Source: Astrocystis sublimbata
Taxonomy: Eukaryota > Ascomycota > Sordariomycetes > Xylariales > Xylariaceae
Direction of reading: 5' to 3'
DNA length: 64,000 nucleotides
Assembly: GCA_022453515.1 (NCBI GenBank)
Contig: JAJNNY010000010.1
Location: forward strand, 868,001-932,000
The position numbers and the translations under genes were made by a program. Positions 33,887-45,532 of this stretch are shown here, piece by piece (within the stretch, counting starts at the first letter, position 1; every line of letters starts with the position of its first letter). The notes below the pieces were generated by a model. The model worked only from the letters and a program-made list of their open reading frames with translations, searched no databases and had not been told where the DNA came from.

Positions 33887-36800
33887 TCAACCCGCCGAGT
33901 TGAGCCGGCTAGAGCTGTCTAGCACGAAGTGAAGTGCATGCGAATAGGTCATAGGTGGCAATGAGTAAAACCCAGCTTGGGCAAAGAGAGGAGCGGGAGT
34001 CAGGGTGTAACACCACACTCTTCCCATTACCAACAATTCGTTGACGACCTTCGCAGCGAAAGAGCCGACATAATTTCTCGGAACCCCACAAGATCTCAAA
34101 CCAGAAATGCCAAAAAAAATGAAACATCGTTCGTAGTACGTACCTCTTGTTCGTCTTGATATGACCAACCTGTCCACAATTCGCGCACTTCCTCGTCGTG
34201 CCCACAGACGTCTTATCGCCCGAGGCATCTGGCGAACCAGCGTTTGTTCCATTGGCGGTTCCAGTCCCACTGCTGGCGTTGTTGCTGGCGTTGTTGTTGC
34301 CGCCGTCCTTCTTCTTCTTGCCTTTGCCCTGCTTCTCGCGCACTTGACGTCGATCTTGGTTCTTAAGCAGACGTGACAATTCTCTCTCGACCCTATTTTG
34401 CATACTCATGTCAGCACGCCGTTCGTCCCCTGCTCGCAAACCGCTTCCGGGATTCATTCAAGGTGGTGGGTGACGCGTGTTACAAAAGAACAACCCAGGG
34501 GTCACTTACAGCTTCGCCTTGTCGCGATTGTCCTCGGCGTCGGCCGTCGGAACAATGCTATAGACACTACCCGATACGTTAGTCTTGCGTTCAAGTCTGC
34601 TTTCTGAATTTTCGAAGGGTCTCCACTCACTCTCTGTCCTTCTCAGTAAGGACGGACCGCTGCTTCATGTAGTTCCGAATGACAAGCGGATCGTCCAGGA
34701 CCACGACTTCCGAGACCACCTCGCCATCGGCGTTTCTCTTCTTTCTCGTGATCCGCAGCTTGCGCTTGCCACTGCGACTCGCCGCGCTGAAACGACTGAA
34801 CTGACTCCGCCCATCGTCGACCGGGGCCGGCGTGGCGTCCGCATGTCTCTGGTTGAAGCGGTCGTCCTCGTTCGCCGTGTCCAGCACATCGGCATCCTCG
34901 TGCGTCGTGTTGTCGCTGAGCGTGGTCCTCTGTCTCTCCCAGATATCGCGGATGGCTGCGTTGTACATATCCTGTTGCTTCTTCACGTTGTAAGAGTGTC
35001 CTCCGTTGGCCTTGCGCTCGCGCTCGATGGCGTCTGCCGACGTGGCCAGCGGACCTTGTACGGCGTTGATGTAGCCGCCCTTCATGGAGGTCTTGATGAA
35101 GCTGAAGCCTAGACCGTGACCGGTAGGATCACCCTCGCCGTGGAGTGCAACCATGGCCTTGCCGGCACTTGCATCGAGGAAGTTCTTGGAGATTCGCCAG
35201 GGCGCCAGTTGCACAACAAGAGGCTCGTCCACGCCGTCGTCGTTCTCCTCCTTGTCCTTGGGGTCGAAGCCGGCGTTCTCCATCAGCTGTTGGCCGACTT
35301 GCATGGCTTCCACCAAGCAAACGTCCTCGGGCTTGATCATGGCGCGGATAGCAGCTTCATCCTGCATGGTGTCGCCCTCCTTGAGATGCCACGTCTTCGA
35401 CTCCTTGCTGTAATCGAGGAACTCCTTCAGTTTCTGTCTGTTCTGCGGATCCTCCTTTTCGAAAACGTGAGGCGTGATCTCTTTGAGAGAGACGTCCTGG
35501 GACCCCTTCTGCTTCATCATCCGGTACGCAATCATCTTGAGCCTGTTCTTCGATGTGTTCGTGACCTTCCGGGCATGTGGCCCCGGAATTTCCATCGAGG
35601 GGAAAGCTTGGCCGACAGTATATACATGGTCAATGTGACGAAGGAACCATTTGGGGCCTTCTACGGCATTGGTAGTATGTCCCAAAAGGAAATCGTTGGG
35701 CCGCGGCTCATGCTTGAATATGGGTGCGCGATACATCTCGTTGTGAAGGGTAGGCACAATCTCGCCAGGATCAACAGTACCGAATATACTGAATGGTGAT
35801 CTGTCTTCGGGGAGGAGGGGATGTGTCTCGCCGATGTTCAACTTGGGTATATCCTCCTCGTCGCCCCGTTCCTTGCGGCGGTAGTAGTTGATGACGCGAT
35901 TGCCCATACCGAAGTTAGATAGGACAGTGGGGAATTGTTCGCTGTACTCGAAAAGCACAGCCGTGGAATTGTCGTTGAGAGTCAGGTCTCTCGTCGTTTT
36001 GAAGATTTCTTGAATGCTGCGACCTTTGGTGTCCTTCTTCCGCACCCTGCCGATTTTCTTAACACCGACACTGTGCTTCACAATCTTGTCCGCATCAAAT
36101 TTTCGACGATGGAACTCCCAAGGCTGACCCTCTAGCTTGGTGCGGTAGAAGGGGAAGGTCAGCTTGAGAGCCGGCAGACTGTGCTCAACGCCGACGCTGG
36201 ACAAGGTTGCTCGGACCTTGCTCTTGTGGTTGTTCTTCAGCGCCTCGTATGCGTCATCGTTGGAGATGTTGAAATGTCGCATGACATCTCTGCGGAGTTG
36301 ACCACTAGCCATGCGCTTCGTCTTCTCTTCCAGCTTTTGACGCTTGGAAGGTCGTGCTGTCTGTACGTCCTCCAGCAATAGGTATGGATCACTGGGGTCG
36401 AGGCGCACGCGCTTGCTGGATAGCCGTGCAGCGCTTTCGAAATCGTCGATGCCCCAAGTGTCATAAGTTGATATGTCGGGAAGACCAGGTTCGTACTTAG
36501 CTCGCTTCGGCTTAGGCTGTAACTGAAGGAACTCGCGATCCCAATCGTCCATTTCATCGTCGACATCAGCAGCCGTCGTGTCCTTGGACAGCGGGTGTGT
36601 GTCGGCGAGAGCGCCCCAATCTTGGCATATGGTCGATATCTCATCTAGAGTGAATCCTCCGACGAGCTCTTCGTCATCGGTATCGGATGCGCCATCCTCA
36701 AAATCATGAAAAACCGCACCGCCGAAGCGACTGGTCCAATCATCGGCATCGTGATATGTGGCGGCGCGCTGGTTGATCGCGCTCAGGACATTGTCGGGGA

Positions 36801-37782
36801 TGCGGAAGAGCTTGGAATGGTCCGCATCGAGCTCGAGCTCAAGCTTAGTGGGCACGAACTCGGGGGGGTCCTTGTCTTTGTTGGCGGGCTCCTTGTACTG
36901 GAATTCGGCAGGCCACTCGGGCAGGAGCTTGTTGAAATGAAGGATCTTGTGCTCGGCAAAATGAGGGAACTTCTCGCGAAGCAGATCTTCGGTGGTTTGC
37001 AGGGGCTTCTGCATGCCCTCGTCGGTCTGGCCAATCCACTTGTCGATGGATACACTGTATTGCGGGAAGTTGAGTTTCCATCGCTCCTCGAATGTCATGT
37101 TCTGCCAGTCCTCATCCGTCACCTCGCGTGCCGCATCGGCCTCTCCATCCTGACGGTCGTCTCCTTCATTGTCTGCCTCGGTCGGTTTGGCTGATGGTAG
37201 GCCCGTGATCTTGTCGTTCTCGGGTGCAGAAATGGCTGTTGCGGCGGTGGTAGCATCAACAGCGGTGGTGGCGGTAGCGACAGCGGCATCTGCATCTGCT
37301 TCGGGAGGGGGGGACGATGGGGGGAAGTCGTTATCGCCATCCATTCCGCCGCCGAACAGGTCATCGAGGTGATCGTCATCGTGGCTGGTGTCTTGATCTG
37401 GGGTCAAGCCTGGAATGTCTGGGATCTGGGAGGGGGCGGAATCGGGGAGGGCGTCGTTCATCCCGGACTCGCTGGCCAAGTCGTCATCGCTCAAATCCTC
37501 GAAGTCGACGGCATCATCGGCCTTGTCTGCTTGGTCGATGACCTTGTCGCCGAAGGTATGCAGATCGAGACCATTGGTTTGCGAGCCTCTGGGGTCATCG
37601 TTGAACATCATCTTCATGTCGGCCTCGTCGCGGCGCTCCTGCTCGGCCCAGTCGATGTCCTCGAAGGAGGAGACATTGCGGTCGTCCATGGCTTCCTCTT
37701 TGATGACGGGGCTGGAGTTGTCGTCAATGGGGTTGAGAGGACCGGGCGCGGCCGGCTGAGCGACGTGTAGAGGACCATCCAT
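33887..37782 (-). CDS. taf1: TFIID subunit TAF1
   Basis: Exons 37782-34631, 34557-34510, 34392-34144 and probably 33914-33887 give about 1158 residues. TAF1 is the largest TFIID scaffold subunit and acts in the nucleus at Pol II promoters. The acidic N-terminus (SSFEDIDWAEQERRDEADM, then long D/E-rich stretches) precedes the large conserved central domain (DUF3591). Recognisable pieces are SDPYLLLEDVQTARPSKRQK, FPFYRTKLEGQPWEFHRRKF and FNKLLPEWPAEF. The C-terminus carries a CCHC-like zinc knuckle (CANCGQVGHIKTNK) after a basic region. As usual for fungi there is no bromodomain. The ATG at 37782 is used because frames upstream of it lack an ATG. The first two introns are clear GT-AG joins. The last intron (33915-34143, 229 nt) and final short exon are uncertain. 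Confidence 0.9.
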
Positions 37783-39228
37783 AATGGGCGCACACGAGTC
37801 GATCAAGCCGGAGACGAAGACGATAGCGGAGGTGGAGGTAGACGTCCAGGTGTATGTATTGGTGGAAGGACGGTGGCGGTAGTGTTTGGCGGTTGTTCGA
37901 GCAGGATTCTAGGGTGCTCAGATACTCTGGGAGCCCGCTCATGTGAGGGTATTGGCCGGGTCTCCCATCGCCGAAGAGAGGGGGCAACGGGTAATGAGTA
38001 TCGGTTCGTCGGCAACGGGCGGCAGCAGCGCGTCGCGGGGTCGTCGGTTGGAATGCTAATGGGTGTAGTTTGGGCGACGGTGTATTGATGTATGTGGAGT
38101 TGAGTCAAGTCGTGCAGCGCGGGCGCAGGCGCAAGAATGGGTAGCGATAAATGAACCAAGCGTGCGTTGCGAGGGACCGACGCGTTAGGTAGGCTCGTAG
38201 GATGGAGATGGCAAGTGCGTTCATGGACGGAGGTGCCAAGAAACCGGGAGGCGGCTGAGTGGGGGTCTTGGGGGACCCAACTGTGGATACGTAGTCTTGT
38301 ACTGAGTACCTGTTTGACTCAGCCCGTCTCGTATCTTCTAAGTCCTGCTCCACTTGTGCCTGCAGGCACAGAACCTTCTATGCAGCTTCGATACTTCTAA
38401 TTGAGCGCCAGCTAGGTATTTGAAAGGCCAAGGTACTCCCTTAGGCATTGCTAAATTAAAGGTCCATCTACAACTGCACTGTCATCTTTTGCAACCACCA
38501 TCCAATGTTCAACCTGTCCTGCCTGTGTTTTATTGTGCGAACTCTACAGGTAATGTGATGAGATATGACTCGTCGCATCTTAAACGCATTCTATAACAAG
38601 GTTTGAACCTACCTCCTCGATACCTAGACATACGTAGGTATCAACGTAAATTGCGGCTACTACCTATCGCATGTGAGAGAAACATGCTACACGAGTGACT
38701 CAAACATACCTCTCATCTGATACTTAAGTGCTCATATCGAGAGCAGCGCCTCGTTGCACACGAGCGCATTCCATCTAGGCACGTGACAAAGGGGCTGTGG
38801 ATGAGGATGAGGATGAGGACACAGGCTGTGTGTGTGGCATGGATACCTTAGGTATGTTGACAGAAATGACAAAGGCTATAATTGACACCATCCGACTTGA
38901 GATCAGACTTTCTTTTTTGGTTACGAGCTTGCAAAGCTTCGTGTATGATACAGTTGGGGCTGGCCCAAATCACCCAGCTTCTTTCTATCTTCTCGCACCT
39001 AGACCTGAGCTGGAGCACCACAAATGGGCAGGTTCGGGCAGACCAATACTTGTCGTGATATCTCCTACCCACCATTCTCCGTCACCGGTCACTAATTATT
39101 TATATTCTTGTCCTTTCAAGTGCTGTGTGAAGAGTCGCAGCTGCCCGGATAGACCGAGGCCGCGCCATCCCTGACAACTAACACTTGTGGTGACAAACGT
39201 CGCCCATATCGTAGTTTGGTAAAGCCGC
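37783..39228. other. Intergenic, no supported gene
   Basis: Holds the TAF1 promoter side and the 3' flank of the Sec61 beta gene. A GATGAG tandem (about 38800-38818) and TACGTAGGTA-type motifs near 38630 are the only structure seen. Confidence 0.5.
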
Positions 39229-39921
39229 TTAGCTCGAGAATTTTCGGGTGATCTTGGCGATGACTGTGATACGAATTAGCTTTCATTCCAGTTGCACCAT
39301 GCCCAGAGTCAGGTCACATCGGATGGTGCAGGTATGGGGTGATGTGTGGTGTAGTGTGACGTACTGTGTAGAGCGACAACGCTGAAGATGAAGACCAGAG
39401 ACAGAACCAGGACCACGACGGGGTCGACCTTGAGTCCGGGAGATTCGTCGGTGTAGAGTCCTAGCCACACATCAGTCAATCTTTGTTTTTTTCTCATTTA
39501 TCTACCGGGATACCCCTATTGGTTGCACATACTCAGCATCGTGCTGCTGCTGCCACCAGCACCGGCAGCTCTTGTACTGCTGGGTCGCACATTGGCAATC
39601 TTCTCCTTCTGGTCGGCAGCGGCGCGTCGTCGGATGGCGGTTCTGGCACCTCCTGGGGGCGCGGGAGACGAAGGACGGCCGGTGCTGGCGCCGGTGGCGG
39701 TGGGCGCATTGGCGGGAGAGGCGGCACGAGGAGAAGACTAGAGCAATAGGAAGGCATTGTTAAACTCATCGAATCATTTCCAGTATACTACGTGAAGTAT
39801 ATCCTGTGCGGTCGTTGATGTTGACGTGCAGCGGAGGCGAAGCGTACACAGCGCTTTGCGACACACGACAGACTTGACACGGGGCATGATGGAACTCAAG
39901 AGGCTCGGGACAACGTACCAT
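39229..39921 (-). CDS. Sec61 beta / Sbh1, ER translocon subunit
   Basis: Four exons give 112 residues: 39921-39919 (the ATG alone), 39737-39533, 39460-39365 and 39263-39229. The introns are 181, 72 and 101 nt, all GT-AG and in frame. The protein is the small tail-anchored subunit of the Sec61 protein-conducting channel in the ER membrane. It starts MSSPRAASP, has a low-complexity A/P/S/T-rich cytosolic part with [20 protein letters not shown], then the conserved [20 protein letters not shown]. The membrane helix is [18 protein letters not shown], and the chain ends [11 protein letters not shown]. The join of the last exon restores this conserved end, which supports the intron. Exon 1 coding content is exactly one codon, so simple ORF searches miss the start. 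Confidence 0.92.
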
Positions 39922-40517
39922 TTTGAGAGGACCGAAGGCGACGGAACAGAGAAGAGACGAGATATTAGAAGAAGGCCGCGGAATGCAGAAAGGTGTCGTG
40001 GATGTCGAAGAGAAGTGTAAAACAGGTGGCTCGCGTGGGTGTGATGTGATTGATTGATGGGTGCTCACTGCTCAGGGCCGCAAGCTGTCTCCAATTACAT
40101 TAGCTCTGTCTGGGGTCGCTGCCAATTCCACCCGTCGCGTCCATTAAGGCCACGATTTGGCAATCATTCAACCCCTGCCACCTACAACTTCAGCCCCACA
40201 TCCATTCCACCAAGAGAGCAGATGGAGATAAGTATCGCCGAGCTCCGTAATAGGTGTACCTTGGCCCCATTTATCTATCGCTTATACAAGCGTTATTCGA
40301 CAGGGATTCACCTCATTGACGGAGGCGTGAGCCCTGAAAGCAACGCCAACAACAGCAGGAGATGATGCCAATAAGACGCTGAAGCGCATTTGTGACACAT
40401 TGCCAAATTGGAAGCACCTAAATGTCATTCATATATTCTATCCTTCGTGCAATATGAACAGTGCCAACCATAGACGGATCCTGTCCGTCTTGTCTATCCC
40501 CATGTGCAGGTAATTAA
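39922..40517. other. Intergenic, Sec61 beta promoter side
   Basis: No coding region is supported. The interval contains the 5' leader and promoter of the Sec61 beta gene and the 3' flank of the small membrane protein gene. Confidence 0.5.
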
Positions 40518-40901
40518 TTATCGCCCACCCGCTGCCAGAAAGTTCCTTTGAGCTCGAAACTCAGTCCTCACTTCATCCAATTGCGCAATCGCCGCAGCCA
40601 ATAGCTCCTCCTGTCGTTCGTCTGCATCATGATCATGGCGGTGCCAAATCGGCCACTCTTCATCATCAAATAGAGGCTTAACAACAAGAAGTGGTATCAG
40701 GACCATGGCAAGGATGACCGTAGCAAAGTGTAATAGCATGATGGGAACCCGGAAGAGCCAGTGCAAATGGTCCGTCGGTGCGTGATTGAGGTAATAACGG
40801 CAGAGGAAGATGCAGAGCGCGAAAATCGCCGTCAATCCGCTGGCTGTCTTCCAACACGTCCAGCATATCTTGCTTTTCGCCATCTTTATCCAGCCCACCA
40901 T
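40518..40901 (-). CDS. Small hypothetical membrane protein, two predicted TM segments
   Basis: A 127-residue frame from ATG 40901. I do not recognise the family. Two hydrophobic stretches are clear: TASGLTAIFALCIFLCRYYL and LFRVPIMLLHFATVILAMVL continuing into IPLLVV. A short His-rich acidic link (WHRHDHDADERQ) and an amphipathic Glu/Ala-rich C-terminal helix follow. The frame stays open upstream of the ATG for about 80 codons but has no ATG there. That stretch may be 5' leader. Coding status is inferred from length, hydrophobic pattern and codon character. Confidence 0.55.
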   Translation of the reverse strand: MVGWIKMAKSKICWTCWKTASGLTAIFALCIFLCRYYLNHAPTDHLHWLFRVPIMLLHFATVILAMVLIPLLVVKPLFDDEEWPIWHRHDHDADERQEELLAAAIAQLDEVRTEFRAQRNFLAAGGR

Positions 40902-41775
40902 GGTTCGTGATGTGACAGAACCGTTGTTGGCTCGTCGCCTGAGCTGAAGACCTGCGGTAGGGAAATGCGACGAGACGTCTGGGCAGACGGATGTTGAAGG
41001 CAGGCGGCACCTACTAAAATACAATTGAGGCTGATAACTTGGAGCCTGCGGAGGTGAGGGTTTGTTCCTTTGCTGGACGTTGGTCACTTGGAGGTGTTGC
41101 TCGAGGTTGTTCGCAGGTTGTCTATGTAGGTTTCTGACTTCCAAAGGGTGGGTTAGATGACCAACGTGTTCGCTCGCGACGGACGCTTTTATAAATGATC
41201 TTGCTGTGAGATAAACTCGATTTGGTTCTCAGTTAGAGTTTCCTGCACCTCCATGTACCTACCCCCTTGGACCCTTATACGCATCTCAACTTTGGTCCCT
41301 AAGAGCTTCCAATAAGCCTGAGGTCAAACAGTGTGCCGCTTGAAGAGGGCGAAAGTAATTTATCGAATCAAGATATATGTGATTAATCACCAATCCAGAT
41401 AGCCTCTGGGCAAGCAAAGCTCATCAACATGGCATTTATTCAACACTGCAACAGTACCTAGTACAAGGGAGTGATTCCAATACTTTCAAGAAACAGTTTA
41501 GAGTGGATAGCATGGTACAATTATCCAGGTAGTACCCGTTCACGCTTACGATATAGTGTAGAAATGTCTGTATTGTGTACATCATCTCTATTCTATAAGT
41601 CTTGTTCCCACTTTGCTTGCCTTCTTGTTTTGGTTCGAAGGAGTGCTAGTCAATGCACTGTTGGCACACATGACGACTTAATACCCTCCCCCCCGGGCAG
41701 CTGGCTACATCGTGTCCCTCTGCTACCTAATTATACCTAACACGCACGTGGGTGCAACAAGACTTGTCCTCCTAG
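40902..41775. other. Intergenic, includes first copy of a diverged direct repeat
   Basis: No gene is supported. Bases 41317-41395 resemble 42690-42768, sharing AGGTCAAACAGTGTG and a T-rich continuation. Confidence 0.5.
41317..41395. repeat. Diverged direct repeat, copy 1
   Basis: It starts CCTGAGGTCAAACAGTGTG, followed by GCCGCTTGAAGAG and a TTTATCGAATCAAG segment. Copy 2 at 42690-42768 matches position by position with scattered substitutions, roughly two-thirds identity by eye. No target-site duplication could be defined. Confidence 0.55.
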
Positions 41776-42276
41776 TTAAGATGTTGTTGGTAGACCTGGT
41801 AGTAACACCGGAGGATTGTCTACTGTATCCTCGGGCCCCGATGGTTCCCGGTACCCTTCGCATGTATGTTGATGTTGGTTCATCCTGAACCACGTTTTTC
41901 TTTGAAGCCGAAACCACTCTCGCTTCTCTCTGTAGGATGTTCCAGACACGATGCGGCGAGTCTTGCCCGTTTTATCTGTGAAGCATTCTGTCGTCCCTCT
42001 GATGAACGACGTAGTTGTTATCCGGCGACTCCTGTCGTGGCTGGCCACGACCCTTGAAATCGTCTGCTTGGCGAATGTTGTAGTAATTATCCGATGTTTC
42101 TTGTCGTGGCTGTTCTTGAGCCACCTTCTCGTCCGCTTGAAACAAGTGTGTATATAAAGCCAGTGATCATGGCCGTGGTTGTCTCGGTGGCATTTTCTTG
42201 TAAAAATTCTCCCTTGAACCGGAGCATCACTTGGGAGGTGATGCTCAGGTGTCTGCGGAGTTATTAAGGATTCCAT
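41776..42276 (-). CDS. Hypothetical basic protein with about 23-residue internal repeats
   Basis: A 166-residue frame with no family I recognise. Its middle is built of consecutive repeats starting at about residues 46, 68 and 91. Each has an aromatic start (FKRT, FAKQ, FIRG), a variable centre, then an HDxxxRIITT-type end (HDKKHRIITTT, HDRSRRITTTS, KTGKTRRIVSG). A weaker copy may begin at residue 25. The product is rich in R, K, H and T. In-phase protein repeats with substitutions argue that the frame was translated and selected. It could also be a degenerate element. A tRNA-like sequence lies 120 bp upstream, and related DNA repeats flank both. Confidence 0.4.
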   Translation of the reverse strand: MESLITPQTPEHHLPSDAPVQGRIFTRKCHRDNHGHDHWLYIHTCFKRTRRWLKNSHDKKHRIITTTFAKQTISRVVASHDRSRRITTTSFIRGTTECFTDKTGKTRRIVSGTSYREKREWFRLQRKTWFRMNQHQHTCEGYREPSGPEDTVDNPPVLLPGLPTTS

Positions 42277-42395
42277 TACTGAACCCCGGACTCTAGCAGG
42301 TCGGAATTGTCAGTCGATTGTTGTTTGCATGTTTATTTGTAGGTTTACTGCAGGATGGGCACAACCTTGGAAATGAGCTAAACTGCGAGTACCAA

Positions 42396-42470
42396 TAGCG
42401 CTGTTAGGAATCGAACCCAACTCACAGATAATTATGTGTGCCGCTTGGTAGACTGCTTCACTGGCACTGG
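42396..42470 (-). other. Degenerate tRNA-like sequence
   Basis: On the minus strand a perfect B-box-type T arm (TTGGG-TTCGATT-CCTAA) is followed by CAGCGCT and A. The upstream part (AGTGCC, then AGCAGTCTACCAAGCGG) only partly pairs as acceptor and D arm. The anticodon stem CACA/TGTG encloses 10 nt, not 7. It could be a tRNA pseudogene or a SINE-like head. Confidence 0.35.
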
Positions 42471-42689
42471 GCACCGGGCGACGTGCCCTTTGCTGGCTTT
42501 ATATAGATACGGTTGAGATTTATACTTTCTTGCACCTACCTACCTGGTACGTGTACTATACGGGCCCTTCACGGCTATTGCCACGTCACTACCTATGTAT
42601 CCAGGCCTGTTTGAGTTCGAATATGATACTTCAAAGTCTAAGGATATGCGGTCCCCAACGACAATCCTCAAGACGAGAATTTTATTGAT

Positions 42690-42768
42690 CCTCAGGTCAA
42701 ACAGTGTGACACTTGAGAAAGTTGGATGTACTTTATTGATTCAATTGATGTGTAATTATATTAGTCCC
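42690..42768. repeat. Diverged direct repeat, copy 2
   Basis: It starts CCTCAGGTCAAACAGTGTG and matches the copy at 41317-41395. On the minus strand it contains AATAAA-like text, so a shared 3' end of two related units is one reading. Confidence 0.55.
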
Positions 42769-44036
42769 GAAATTGTGGTTGCAGTTGTATCGGTAGTGAT
42801 GATGGAAGTTCCATCATGGAACTGTTTTGAAGGTTTTACGTTAGTGTTGTGAGGGAGGAAACGACTGCTCCATGGCAGTGCTTCTCTGCTTACGCTTTTG
42901 TGCTTGTGGCGGGCAGGCATTTTCATCTCGTGTCCGTGGCTTATTCGATAAGGTTTAGTCGGCGAGCTCGAAATACGAGTAGTCGCCGCTCCGGCAGGAC
43001 GGGACTTAGTTATGCCAACGGCCGGCCATGTGAGGTAGTTTTGGTGTTTACCTAGGTAGTGTTTTGTAGGTTCGGCCAGCCGTATTTCGCGTTTGTTACT
43101 CATGTGAACAATTGTGTATATATTACTGCATCTAATATGTATATATAACTGTGTGCAAGGAAAGGGCAAGCGTTTCCTCTCGCGCCAGACGACTTGAGCA
43201 GGATTCAACCAATATATCAATATCAGTCCTGAAAATGCCTCCTCGAATCACAAGGCACGTGAATCACACGAACCTCTCGTATTTATTTCAATTGTCTGTC
43301 GAGTCTGTTTACCTCTCGCCTCCTACCCAAGGCAGGTACCTGTACCTACCTAGGTAATTACCTAAGGTAGTCGGCCAGTCGGGTACCCTGGCCCCCTGGT
43401 GGCGGGCGGCTTGGGGCTACCTAGTGACGCAAGGCTTATGTAATCAGAAGCATGACCCTCTCGGCCCAAGGGTTTCATCCCGTCTTTTGATAGTTGCGAC
43501 CAAGTGGGGGCGGAGGGGGACTTGGTGACTAAGTACATGTAGTATCAATTATCAATTCACGTAACTTGCCGACTGCAACAGCCTACCGAGGCGGCTCAAA
43601 GGCTGCAGTTCTCTGTCCAGCTCTCAGTGTAACTCAAGACACTTCGGACCAATTCTGAGTCATTTTCTCTTGGTTACCTGCCACTTTCCGTCTCATCTCA
43701 TACCTACGCCAACACCCAACCGCCACCTGCATAGCAACACATCGCAAAGTATACGAGTACCTATGGCAATAGATGTACGAACATGAGGCGCGACTAATAC
43801 ACAACCCATTCAATAGTTACCAAATCTTCCATGTCTTAGACATTCTGTCAGTTTCCTTGTGATTAATCCCAGGACTCATTCGCCGTAAAGCTACCCTCCA
43901 TTGCCTGCCTCCGCTACCTGTTATCATGAATCAGCAGTCTTACAGCTCGCTGCAGTAAAATCTCACAATACTACAACAGTGACAACACCTCAGCCATACC
44001 TACCGAGCTTGCCCAGAGCCCCAAGCATCTGCATCG

Positions 44037-45532
44037 ATGGATTTCAACAGTGCTTCCGAGTACCCGGAGGGGGTGCTCTCCTTCCTCGACACCGATCTCT
44101 ACAAGCTGACGATGCAGAATGCCGTCTTCCAGCACTACCCCGACGTTCACGTGACATACGCCTTCACCAACCGGACGCCAGAGAAGAAGTTCTCAAGAAA
44201 GGCCTTCAACTGGCTGTGCGACCAGATCTATAGTAAGCCTTCACTTACCGGCTCCCTCGATCGGTGTATATCGCATAACTCCATCCCTCATATCTGTCTA
44301 TCTATCGACTCGCATAAACTGATCACCTCTCAGAGCTGGGCCACATCTCACTGCAAGATGAAGAACTGCGCTTCCTCCAGTCGCACTGCCCGTACCTGAC
44401 GGCCCCCTACCTCAACTTCCTCAGCGAGTTCCGCCTCTCACCGCGCGAGCAGCTGCAGCCCACTTTCCAGCCCATCTCAGAAGACACGGGCGCCGACGAC
44501 GTGATCGGGGACATCCACATCTCCATCAGCGGGAAATGGGTCGACACCATCCTCTACGAGATCCCGCTCCTCGCTTTGACCTCCGAGGCGTACTTCAAGT
44601 TCATGGACACGGACTGGAACTACGACGGGCAGGAAGAAAAGGCTTTCAACAAAGGCCTGCAGATCCTCGAGGCGGGGTGCACGCTCTCTGAGTTCGGCAC
44701 CCGCCGCCGCAGAGACTACCACACACAGGCCCTCGTTTTCCGCGGTCTGGTAAAGGCAAACACCAAGGCCGCCGAGAGCGGAGCGAAAGGCGTTCTCACG
44801 GGCACGAGCAACGTGCACCTCGCGATGCGCTTCAACCTCGCGCCCATCGGCACGGTCGCACATGAGTGGTTCATGGGCATCGCGGCCATCACAAACGACT
44901 ACGAGAGCGCAAATGAGGAGGCGCTGCGGCGCTGGGTCGAGTGCTTTGGGGAAGGCGTCTTAGGGATCGCGTTGACGGATACCTTTGGAACGCCTGCGTT
45001 CTTGAAATCCTTCGCCAAGCCCATCCAGCCTGCCTCTACCTCTGCCTCAACCACTACCACTACCGACAGCGCAGAGGCGCCGCAGCGGACGTACGCACAG
45101 GTGTTCACCGGCGTGCGCCAAGATAGCGGCGACCCGGCGCGTTTCGTGAAGGTGATGCGCGCCTTCTACGACGCGCAGGGCCTCACAGAACCCGACACCA
45201 AGACCATCGTGTTCTCCGACAGCCTCGACATCGAGAAGTGCATCGAGTACAAGCGGGTGTCGGACGCCCACGGGTTCCGCTCGAGTTTCGGCGTGGGCAC
45301 GTACCTGACGAACGACTTTACGACGCTCAGCGACGGGAAGAAGAGCGTGCCGCTGAACATTGTGATTAAGCTGAGCTCGGCGGCGGGGAATCCGGCGGTC
45401 AAGATCAGTGATAATGTCGGCAAGAATACGGGCGATTCGGAGAAAGTGGCGGATGTGAAGAGGTTGTTGGGGTATGTGGAGAAGGAGTGGGAAGGGGGCG
45501 ATGAGACGAGACGGTGGGGGACGACGAATTGA
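44037..45532 (+). CDS. npt1: Nicotinate phosphoribosyltransferase
   Basis: Exons 44037-44232 and 44334-45532, joined across a 101-nt GT-AG intron, give 464 residues. The enzyme makes nicotinate mononucleotide from nicotinate and PRPP in the Preiss-Handler NAD salvage pathway. Visible family features are the N-terminal SFLDTDLYKLTMQNAVFQHYP, FRLSPREQLQP, and LSEFGTRRRRDYHTQ, which carries the His that is phosphorylated during ATP-coupled catalysis. Also seen are GTSNVHLAMRF, the PRPP/phosphate-binding FTGVRQDSGDP, and FGVGTYLTNDF near the C-terminus. A Ser/Thr-rich insert (STSASTTTTTDSAEAP) interrupts the catalytic barrel in a loop. The length is close to that of the yeast enzyme. The ATG at 44037 follows a pyrimidine-rich leader. 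Confidence 0.95.

Larger units (their letters stand above)
42277..44036. other. Intergenic, tRNA-like sequence and simple motifs
   Basis: Apart from the tRNA-like sequence and repeat copy 2 listed separately, no gene is supported. A TACCTACCTAGGTAATTACCTAAGGTAG cluster of the window-wide motif lies around 43340-43370. The last 150 bp are pyrimidine-rich and lead into the nicotinate phosphoribosyltransferase start. Confidence 0.45.

Noticed and set aside
37300..37760. Long plus-strand frames opposite TAF1
   Set aside because: They are antisense shadows of the acidic, GC-rich TAF1 exon and show no family features.
42756..43220. 154-residue minus-strand frame beside the repeat-protein gene
   Set aside because: No recognisable motif and no clear start. 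Similarity to the neighbouring repeat protein is limited to Thr-rich words. It was kept as part of the intergenic description.
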